From Sedimentisphaerales bacterium (GTDB lineage: Bacteria; Planctomycetota; Phycisphaerae; Sedimentisphaerales; SG8-4): DNA of 21,166 bases. This document shows, in pieces, positions 14,984 through 21,166 of the stretch. Where the stretch lies: NCBI GenBank assembly GCA_016932895.1, contig JAFGCA010000427.1, forward strand, positions 1 through 21,166. Direction: 5' to 3'. Positions within the stretch are counted from its first letter, which is position 1. Every line of letters begins with the position of its first letter. The translations under genes were made by a program, and so were the position numbers. The notes below the pieces were generated by a model, which had not been told where the DNA came from, made no database searches, and saw only the letters and a program-made list of their open reading frames with translations.

Positions 14984-17900
14984 ATGGACGCGTACCAATA
15001 CAAATACGGAGATCGGCCCCTGGAAGGGTACACCATCCAGCGTGCGGCCGGACGGGGCGGCTTCGGCGAGGTCTACTACGCCGTCAGCGACAGCGGCCGC
15101 CAGGTGGCGCTCAAGGTGGTTCAGAGCCACGAGCAGATCGAGCTGCGCGGCATCAGCCAGTGCATGAACCTCAAGAGTCCGCACCTGGTCACCGTCTTCG
15201 ACGTGAAGTACAACGATCAGAAGCGCCCGTTTGTCGTCATGGAGTACGTCTCGGGGCCGTCGCTCAGCGATTTGCTCAAGGAATCGCCCGGCGGGCTCGG
15301 GACCCAGAAGGCCGCCTTCTTCCTGCGGGAGATCGCCAAGGGGCTCTCCTATCTACACGAGTGCGGCATCGTACACCGGGACCTCAAGCCCAGCAACATC
15401 TTCTACGAGAACGGGTACGCCAAGATCGGCGACTACGGCCTGACCAAGGCCATCAGCGCCAGCCGGCACGTCAGTCACACGATCACCGTGGGGACCGTGC
15501 ATTACATGGCGCCCGAGATCGGCGCCGGCAAGTACGACCGCAGCGTTGATATCTACGCTCTCGGCGTGCTGCTCTATGAGATGCTGACTGGCCAGGTGCC
15601 GTTTTTAGGCGCCAGCCCGGGCGAGATCCTCATGAAGCACATGACGGCCCACCCGGATTTGAGCAACGTTGAGGAGCCTTTTGCCCGCGTGATTCGCAAG
15701 GCGCTGGCCAAGGACCCCGCCGAGCGGTACCAGACGGTGCAGGAGCTGGTCGAGGATGTCTTCGGCGCCGAGCACGTTCGCAACAGCGTCTCGCAGTTTG
15801 CGCCGGAAGAGCTGTCGATGGTGGCCGAGCACGTCGCGCAGAAGATCGGCCGGGTGCAACCGAAGGTTGGAGCCCAGGCAGCGCAGCCGGGCCAGGCGCA
15901 GGGCGCAAAAGACTTTAGCAAGGAGGTGGGCAAGAAAGCCGAACTGATCGCCAAGAAGGTCGAGACCATCAGTGGGCAGGTCGCCGAAAAGCTCAAGAAC
16001 GTTAAGCAGAAGGCGGATCAGGCGGGCCGGACCTCGTCCAAGATCGTCGACACCATCGGTCCCAACCAGCGTAAGAAGCTGGTGCTGATGACGATGGCGG
16101 CCGTGGCATTGGGGGCGGGTTTGCTCAACCCAGGCGGTTTCTTTCCTACGGCGATCACGGTCTTTGTGATGGTCAAGGTGGCGTCGCTGATTGTTCTCCG
16201 CGCGCGTTGGCATTGGTGGCCGGGATTGGATGAGGACTCCCGGTGGCTGGGCAAAGCCGGCACCTGTTTCCTGGCAGCTTTCCTGGCGGTGTTGTTGGGG
16301 ACGCTTGCAGGGCAGCTTCTGGGCGTGCCGTTTGGCGGGGGTTGGGGCAGATTGCCGTTCCGCGGGTTCATGTTCCTTCCGTGGATGGGAGGTCCGGCAG
16401 GCCAGTGGGGCGGCAGCGTTCTGGCCCTGGCGGTCCCCATGCTGCTGGCGGATTGGTGGAAACTGACCGATCCGAAACGAGACAAGCGCGTGACCCTGGG
16501 ATCGGCCATCGGTGTGGGCATCCTCGGTTTCATTGCCGGCAACATCTTCCATTTTTCGCCGATCATCTCCGCTTGTGCCTTGGGCGGTATCATGCTGGTG
16601 GTGCAGGTGGCCAGCCCGATGGGCCAGGCGGTGGCGAACGTGGCGCAGGCGAAGAAGCGCAAAGAAAAGGCCGGTCGTTCCAGCGGCGGTGCGCAGACGT
16701 TGCCGTCCTTCGTTCGACCGTTGTGGCTGGTCGGTTTTGTCATCACCATCAACCTCGGGTTGATCTTGATCCTCCTCGGCACGATGGAGTGGCGCGGGGA
16801 CGAGGCCGAGATGGGGGTTACGTTCGGCGTGGATTTCCTGATCGCCTCATTGTTTTGTCTGATCATGGTCTGTCGCAGTAAGTTCACCACTTGGTGGCGG
16901 TATCTGATCAAGCCGGTGCTTCTGCTGTTGTGCGTTTGTTGCACTGTCACCGCATCCATGTTCATGGGATTTACAAGCCCGCGGCACGAGGAGTTTGTGA
17001 TCACCCTCCTCTTGATCATTGTCCCGAGCATCGTCTTTTTGACGGTGGCTTTTATACCGGGACGCAAACCCGGGCAAACCAAGTCGGAACGCAGTGCTCC
17101 GGCGCACCGATCCGCCGGCATGCCCGCGGGGACGGCCTCTCCGTGCAAGCGGCTCTGGGCCCTGGTTCTTGCCCTGGTCCCATTCGTGCCTTTCCTGCCG
17201 TTGGCGGGCCTGCACCGCTTCTACGTGGGCAAGATCGGGACCGGCATCCTCTGGCTCTTCACGGGAGGTTTGCTGGGGATCGGTCAATTCATCGACATCA
17301 TCGTAATCATTGTCGGGAGGTTCAGGGACAAGGACGATCTTCCCGTGCTCGTCTGGCACAATCCCGTTGAGGCGGCGGCCCCGGCGCCGCAAGCCACGGT
17401 TCCGGCGGTGGCACAGCAAGCGGGTGCGCCCGAAGCGGTCAAACCCGCAGCCCAACAGGCCGAGGCGGCAGCGTCCCCTGAGGCGACCCAGCCGCAGCCT
17501 GCGTCCTGGCCCTCCTATCCGAGCACGGGCACGGTGATCTACGAGCCATGGCATCCGCTCAGCGGGTTGATCTGTGCGCTCGGACACATCGTCGCTCTGG
17601 CGGCGATCCTGGTCGGCCTGGCGGTGGCGTTGCACCTGCCGGCGGTGGTGGCCTCCGGCTGGCCGAACCCGGATCTGGCGCAGGAGCTTGAGCAGCTCTT
17701 TGGATACGCGGGCTGGCCGGCCTTGATGGAACGATTGGGATCCATCATCCTGGTCGTCCTCTTCTTCCTGGCCGCCGTCCTGGTCATGATTGGCCGGCGA
17801 AAGTCCGGGCCGATGCACCTGATGCGCGCCTTGCTCGGTCTGGGTGGATTTCTTTTTGCGGTTTATGCGGTTCAAGGTGTGATATCGCCTATCGAGCTGG

Positions 17901-18088
17901 AGAATATCGTCGAGGCCTTCCAGGAGAGCCAGGTCGGTCTGGGCATTGAGAGGTTTCTCAGTGCGTGCAGCCAGGATCAGACGGCCATTGCGGCCGTGAC
18001 CGTGCTGCTCTCCGTTTTGATGCTCGCCTGGCCGCCGCGCCGACGCACACCGGTTTTCGCACCGATGCCTAATCAGGGAGTGAGTTAA
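14984..18088 (+). CDS. Ser/Thr protein kinase fused to a polytopic membrane region with a TM2 domain
   Basis: The protein is 1034 aa from ATG 14984. The N-terminal kinase domain (about 16-262) has the glycine loop GRGGFGEVY (23-31), VALK with Lys44, HRDLKPSN (131-138, catalytic Asp133), metal-binding DYG (150-152) in place of DFG, and GTVHYMAPE. All residues needed for catalysis are present. A Lys/Gln/Ala-rich helical linker (about 263-362) joins it to about a dozen hydrophobic segments between 366 and 1017. One pair (about 742-778, GLHRFYVGKIGTGILWLF then GIGQFIDIIVII) fits a TM2 domain. A Pro/Ala/Gln-rich loop lies at about 785-845. The kinase should face the cytoplasm. It probably autophosphorylates and phosphorylates nearby proteins; the signal is unknown. 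It sits 37 bp after the FHA-like gene and 2 bp before the next. Confidence 0.93.
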   Translation: MDAYQYKYGDRPLEGYTIQRAAGRGGFGEVYYAVSDSGRQVALKVVQSHEQIELRGISQCMNLKSPHLVTVFDVKYNDQKRPFVVMEYVSGPSLSDLLKESPGGLGTQKAAFFLREIAKGLSYLHECGIVHRDLKPSNIFYENGYAKIGDYGLTKAISASRHVSHTITVGTVHYMAPEIGAGKYDRSVDIYALGVLLYEMLTGQVPFLGASPGEILMKHMTAHPDLSNVEEPFARVIRKALAKDPAERYQTVQELVEDVFGAEHVRNSVSQFAPEELSMVAEHVAQKIGRVQPKVGAQAAQPGQAQGAKDFSKEVGKKAELIAKKVETISGQVAEKLKNVKQKADQAGRTSSKIVDTIGPNQRKKLVLMTMAAVALGAGLLNPGGFFPTAITVFVMVKVASLIVLRARWHWWPGLDEDSRWLGKAGTCFLAAFLAVLLGTLAGQLLGVPFGGGWGRLPFRGFMFLPWMGGPAGQWGGSVLALAVPMLLADWWKLTDPKRDKRVTLGSAIGVGILGFIAGNIFHFSPIISACALGGIMLVVQVASPMGQAVANVAQAKKRKEKAGRSSGGAQTLPSFVRPLWLVGFVITINLGLILILLGTMEWRGDEAEMGVTFGVDFLIASLFCLIMVCRSKFTTWWRYLIKPVLLLLCVCCTVTASMFMGFTSPRHEEFVITLLLIIVPSIVFLTVAFIPGRKPGQTKSERSAPAHRSAGMPAGTASPCKRLWALVLALVPFVPFLPLAGLHRFYVGKIGTGILWLFTGGLLGIGQFIDIIVIIVGRFRDKDDLPVLVWHNPVEAAAPAPQATVPAVAQQAGAPEAVKPAAQQAEAAASPEATQPQPASWPSYPSTGTVIYEPWHPLSGLICALGHIVALAAILVGLAVALHLPAVVASGWPNPDLAQELEQLFGYAGWPALMERLGSIILVVLFFLAAVLVMIGRRKSGPMHLMRALLGLGGFLFAVYAVQGVISPIELENIVEAFQESQVGLGIERFLSACSQDQTAIAAVTVLLSVLMLAWPPRRRTPVFAPMPNQGVS

Positions 18089-18090
18089 CC

Positions 18091-19440
18091 ATGGCTGTTT
18101 CGATGTTTGGCCTCATATTGATTCCGTTCATCTTTACGGTGCTTGTTGTTTTACTGATCAAGTCGCCCAAGGCCGGCGCCGTTTCCGTCGGTGTTCTGGT
18201 CTTCCTGGTTCTGGCCGGCCTGTTCGGGGTACGTTTTCTTGCTGCCGGTGCCGGTGGGCGTATCAAGGTGACGCCCTTGTTCGTCATGGTCGTTCCGTTT
18301 GTTTTCGTCCTGCTCGTTCTCCTGCTGACCAAGGCTCCCAAGGTGGGAATCGGTGTGCTTGTCGCGCTGGTGGCCATGGGGGTGGCTTTCTTCGTCGCGA
18401 TACCCGTCTCGCACCGGCGCGCGGTACACACGCAGCAAATGCACATAATGGACACCGCGGTTCTGCCTCATTCCGTGGAACCGGTCGGTGGCTCACGGAT
18501 CTGGTTGGAGGCGATCGATCACGAGTTCGACGCTGATGTGTATCCGTCCAAGCGGGCGGCGGTGCGGGCGATGGGTTCGCGGATGGATGCCTTGATTGAA
18601 CGGGCGGCCGGCGACGGGGTTGCACCGGTGACAATTAGCATTTTCCAGGAAGGCAGCGAGCAGGAGCTGGCCGGTACGTTGGCCACCGTGGTTCAGGAAC
18701 GGTTTCCTCAGGCCGTATGTGGCGTGGAAAGCAATTTGCGAAACACCGCGGAGAAGGAGGTCGGAATCACGCTTCATTTGAGCGACCTGCGACTGGAACC
18801 GGTAGAGTGGGCGGGCAGTCCGCGCGAGGGCAGCAGCAGCGGTCGGATCGAGGCGACCGTATTCGGCGCAGGCGGCACCACGTCGATCGGCCGGCGGTTC
18901 GTGGAGAAACCCTGGGTGGTCGATTTCGCCTCGTTCGCCAATTCCCGACCCGGCAAGAGGTTCGCCATTGCCCGCTCGCGACAGAGCTGTGTCAGCGAGA
19001 ACGACGCGATGGAGCAGTCGCTGGCGGATGCGGCGGTCCTGCTGACGCGGATGGTCGGTGATGAGATGAGACACGCCGGGCCGCTTGGATCTCCCTTGCA
19101 AGTCACGAGCACCGACGTACGCGATGGGGACCTCATCGTCGACCAGTTCGTCCAGGGTCTCGCCGGGTCGGCCAGCAAGATATGGCGCAGCGCCCTGCTC
19201 ATCGATACATCCGGGCCGAAGCTTACGTGGCTGGCCGACCGCAAGAGTCGTGCGGCTCACTCGGCGCGCATGGATTGGGCGCGCATGATCGGCTCGGCCG
19301 TCGGCGTCGTCGCGCTGATCGCCGTGATTTATTTCTTCCTCAATATGGCCACGCGAGGGTATTATGAATGGTCGTTGAGGATCGCAGGGGTGGTTCTGGC
19401 GATTGTCGCCGTCATCTCGGTCCTCATGATGGTGCGCTGA
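18091..19440 (+). CDS. Polytopic membrane protein with duplicated N-terminal hairpin
   Basis: I do not recognise this 449 aa protein. It starts 2 bp after the kinase stop, with GGGAG upstream inside the kinase end, so it is co-transcribed and probably coupled. The N-terminus has two copies of a membrane unit: residues 6-50 and 63-105 share PF-F, then LV-LL, K(S/A)PK(A/V)G and GVLV-LV. A soluble domain of about 290 residues (107-395) follows, including RIWLEAIDHEFDADVYPSK and a middle with ITLHLSDLRLEPVEW. Two more helices (about 400-421 and 430-448) close the protein at MMVR. With four to six helices, the soluble part may lie on either face. Its position suggests it works with the kinase, perhaps as sensor or substrate; this is inference from operon order only. 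Confidence 0.85.
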   Translation: MAVSMFGLILIPFIFTVLVVLLIKSPKAGAVSVGVLVFLVLAGLFGVRFLAAGAGGRIKVTPLFVMVVPFVFVLLVLLLTKAPKVGIGVLVALVAMGVAFFVAIPVSHRRAVHTQQMHIMDTAVLPHSVEPVGGSRIWLEAIDHEFDADVYPSKRAAVRAMGSRMDALIERAAGDGVAPVTISIFQEGSEQELAGTLATVVQERFPQAVCGVESNLRNTAEKEVGITLHLSDLRLEPVEWAGSPREGSSSGRIEATVFGAGGTTSIGRRFVEKPWVVDFASFANSRPGKRFAIARSRQSCVSENDAMEQSLADAAVLLTRMVGDEMRHAGPLGSPLQVTSTDVRDGDLIVDQFVQGLAGSASKIWRSALLIDTSGPKLTWLADRKSRAAHSARMDWARMIGSAVGVVALIAVIYFFLNMATRGYYEWSLRIAGVVLAIVAVISVLMMVR

Positions 19441-19474
19441 CCCGGAACTCGTGTTGCGGGCGTCGGGTGGAAGA

Positions 19475-19528
19475 TAGGTCCCATCCGTCTTATGGGTCTT
19501 GTACGACCTATCGGACGGATAGGACCTA
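19475..19528 (+). promoter_or_regulatory. Long two-stage hairpin between the kinase operon and the ECF sigma gene
   Basis: The outer arms TAGGTCCCATCCGTC (19475-19489) and GACGGATAGGACCTA (19514-19528) pair at 14 of 15 positions. Inside, ATGGGTC (19492-19498) pairs with GACCTAT (19505-19511), counting one G-U, around the loop TTGTAC. A 2x2 internal loop separates the stems. No T-run follows, so it is not a classic terminator; the GGTC/GACC words recur within it. It lies 34 bases after the upstream stop and 24 before the sigma ATG, so it could be an attenuator, an mRNA-processing or stability element, or a mobile palindromic repeat. Confidence 0.65.
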
Positions 19529-19552
19529 TGTTGCTTGCTTGGGACGCGCTGC

Positions 19553-20458
19553 ATGGCCATTACAAAGGGAGAACAGTATTTTTTGGACCGCATCCGGTCT
19601 GGTGACGAGCGGGCGTGGTCGGATTTCGTGACTCGGTATCGCGGCCGGCTACTGCGTTTTGCCCGTTCCAAGCTCTCCCAGGGTGCCGACGCCGAAGATG
19701 CCGTCCAGGAGACCTTCATCGCGTTTGTCCGGAGCATCGCGCGCTACCGGGGCGACTGCGATCTCGAGACCTATCTTTTTTCCCTGATCCGCCGCAAGAT
19801 CATCGACAGCTACCGCAGCGCCGGCGCCCGGCGGGTGTGCCTGATTCAGGATACCTACGACACCGAATCGGACGAGCCGGCGTCGGACCCCTTCAGCGCC
19901 GTGGCTTCTCCGGCCCAGACGGCAAGCTGGTACGCCCGCGCCGACGAGCAGTACGACCTGCAAAAAGCCGCCCTGGCCCAGGGCTTGTCGGACCTGGTCG
20001 ACAATCTGAAACGCTCCCTGCGGTTTCGCGACCTCCAGGTCATCGAGCTGCTTTTTTACTGTCAGTTTCCCAACAAGGAAGTGGCCCGCACGATGAATCT
20101 GAACGAGAAGGCGGTGGCGTTGATCAAGCACCGCAGCCTCAAACGGATCCGCGAGAACGTGGCCGGCCAGCACCTACCGGCGGGTCCTGCGGCCGAGGAG
20201 TTCGAGAACCTCCTGACCGACCTGTGGGAGAATCTTCGCTTCAGTTGTCCCAAACGAAGCACCATCGGGGCCTTCATGCTCCAGACCCTGGAAGAGGACT
20301 GGCACACGTACGTCGACTTTCACCTCAACGTGCTCGGATGCCGGTTCTGCCGGGCCAACCTCGACGACCTCCAGAGCCAGAGCGCCGAAAGCCAGCGCGA
20401 GCAGTTCCAGGCCCGCATCATGGAATCCACCATCGGCTTCCTCCACCGACCGTTGTGA
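19553..20458 (+). CDS. ECF sigma factor with C-terminal anti-sigma-like Cys/His extension
   Basis: The protein is 301 aa from ATG 19553; a TTG six codons upstream is less likely. Region 2 spans about 10-90 (FLDRIRSGDERAWSDFVTRY, AEDAVQETFIAF, LIRRKIIDSYR). An unusually long linker (about 91-140) leads to region 4 (about 140-203, RFRDLQVIELLFY, NKEVARTMNLNEKAVALIKH), which binds the -35 element. The last 100 residues go beyond a normal ECF factor and hold C232 (SCPKRSTIGAFML), H251, H257 and C263/C266 (NVLGCRFCRANLDDL). The HL-C-x2-C end resembles the zinc-binding domain of anti-sigma factors and the small zinc fingers common in planctomycete regulators. A built-in inhibitor is plausible. The gene follows the kinase operon by 112 bp and could be its output, though no contact is shown. 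Confidence 0.88.
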   Translation: MAITKGEQYFLDRIRSGDERAWSDFVTRYRGRLLRFARSKLSQGADAEDAVQETFIAFVRSIARYRGDCDLETYLFSLIRRKIIDSYRSAGARRVCLIQDTYDTESDEPASDPFSAVASPAQTASWYARADEQYDLQKAALAQGLSDLVDNLKRSLRFRDLQVIELLFYCQFPNKEVARTMNLNEKAVALIKHRSLKRIRENVAGQHLPAGPAAEEFENLLTDLWENLRFSCPKRSTIGAFMLQTLEEDWHTYVDFHLNVLGCRFCRANLDDLQSQSAESQREQFQARIMESTIGFLHRPL

Positions 20459-20618
20459 TTGGGTGCTGCCCTTTCTCCCATCGTGGTCACTCATGGCTTC
20501 CATACCAGTTTCTACGCCGCGGCCGGCCGGAAATCTGGATTTTCTTGCGCACTTTCCAGCCCCGTGCACCGTCTGTACGGTGGACGCTGATCAGTGAGCC
20601 GATAGCAGACGAGGTCAC
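20459..20618. other. Spacer and leader between the two sigma genes, with a hairpin
   Basis: The 160 bp gap holds a perfect 6 bp hairpin, CACCGT (20567-20572) and ACGGTG (20577-20582), about 37 bases before the second sigma gene. I saw no strong sigma70-type promoter. An ECF-dependent promoter could be present but cannot be told from the sequence alone. Confidence 0.35.
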
Positions 20619-21164
20619 TTGGAATCGCACCAGGACAATGAGAGAGAGGTTGTAGAGGCGGCCTGCGGCGGCGACGCAGAAGCGATGGCCGGGCTTTACG
20701 AGCGGTACTACGCCGTGATGGTGTGGGTGGCCTATTCCGTGCTTCTGGATCGCGGTTTGGCCGAGGACGCGGCCCAGCAGGCCTTTGCCACGGCTTGCGA
20801 GAAAATGCACGGGCTGCGACGTCGCGACCGGTTCGGCCCGTGGCTGACGAGAATCTGCCGCAACGCGGCGATTGATATCGCCCGAGAGAGACGGCACGAT
20901 GCCGTTCTCCGACGGGATGCCGAGGGCCGCATGTGCCCGAGTCCCAGCTGCAACGGGTTCGACAGCGCGGTCAAGGATGCCGTGGACGCTTTGGCGCCGA
21001 TGTATCGCGAGGTCGTCGTCCTGCACTACTACAACCGGATGAGTTACAGGGAGATTCAAGGCGTGCTCGGCATCTCGGCCGATACGGTCAAAGGGCGGCT
21101 CGCCCGGGCCCGAAAGCGGATGCAGGCGCACCTCAAGTGTAACGGTTTCAATCGAGAGCAATGA
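20619..21164 (+). CDS. ECF sigma-70 family RNA polymerase sigma factor
   Basis: The protein is 181 aa from a TTG start at 20619, preceded by GAGG four bases upstream. The first in-frame ATG is 22 codons later and would cut into region 2, so TTG is preferred. Region 2 (about 24-92) has LYERYYAVMVWVAYSVL, LAEDAAQQAFATACEKM and WLTRICRNAAIDIARERR. Region 4 (about 121-171) has LAPMYREVVVLHYYNRMSYREI, then the helix-turn-helix GVLGISADTVKGRLARARKRM. Size and motifs fit a typical ECF factor. Unlike the upstream one it has no C-terminal extension. The stop overlaps an ATG (ATGA, 21161-21164), so a partner gene, often an anti-sigma factor, may begin at 21161. Confidence 0.92.
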   Translation: MESHQDNEREVVEAACGGDAEAMAGLYERYYAVMVWVAYSVLLDRGLAEDAAQQAFATACEKMHGLRRRDRFGPWLTRICRNAAIDIARERRHDAVLRRDAEGRMCPSPSCNGFDSAVKDAVDALAPMYREVVVLHYYNRMSYREIQGVLGISADTVKGRLARARKRMQAHLKCNGFNREQ

Positions 21165-21166
21165 CC
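21161..21166 (+). CDS. Possible start of the next gene (two codons visible)
   Basis: ATG at 21161-21163 overlaps the TGA of the sigma gene in the ATGA arrangement typical of coupled genes. Only Met-Thr can be read before the window ends, so identity is unknown; a cognate anti-sigma factor would be the usual partner. Confidence 0.3.

Noticed and set aside
16018..17148. A 376-codon minus-strand frame
   Set aside because: It is opposite the membrane part of the kinase; pyrimidine-rich membrane codons give open antisense frames.
19475..19528. Classic rho-independent terminator
   Set aside because: The stem is long and imperfect and no T-run follows; kept as a regulatory or repeat element instead.

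Overview
The window is GC-rich bacterial DNA that most likely comes from a planctomycete, probably of the Phycisphaerae/Sedimentisphaerales type. This is inferred from gene content: a Tat-exported Gfo/Idh/MocA oxidoreductase, a secreted GH106-like glycoside hydrolase, a secreted CotH/lamin-tail protein, a eukaryote-type Ser/Thr kinase with many membrane helices, and two ECF sigma factors. No rRNA or tRNA gene was seen, so the lineage is not proven.

Region 1 (1-8661) is a secreted/carbohydrate region. On the minus strand lie a very large CotH-kinase/lamin-tail protein, cut by the left edge of the window, and a GH106-like (alpha-L-rhamnosidase-type) enzyme. Divergent from them on the plus strand is a Tat-signal Gfo/Idh/MocA oxidoreductase. 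A 218 bp divergent control region separates the last two.

Region 2 (8662-12395) is an accessory patch. It holds an apparently leaderless MNT nucleotidyltransferase gene, an overlapping HEPN gene broken by an in-frame TAG, an AT-rich HNH endonuclease gene that looks transferred, an iron-sulfur flavoprotein gene and a small Cys-rich gene on the minus strand. Spacers here are rich in short inverted and direct repeats.

Region 3 (12396-21166) is a plus-strand signalling locus. In order it encodes a membrane-anchored coiled-coil protein, a TPR-like protein with two degenerate FHA-like domains, a Ser/Thr kinase fused to a polytopic membrane region containing a TM2 domain, and a polytopic membrane protein with an internally duplicated N-terminus. 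The kinase and the last protein are 2 bp apart. A long imperfect hairpin follows, then an ECF sigma factor with a C-terminal anti-sigma-like Cys/His segment, then a second, ordinary ECF sigma factor whose stop overlaps a possible next start at the right edge.

The most interesting candidate system is region 3. It joins a kinase, a non-canonical FHA-like partner, two unclassified membrane proteins and a sigma factor with a built-in zinc-finger-like module. A membrane-to-transcription signalling pathway is an inference from gene order and domains; nothing in the sequence proves that the proteins interact.
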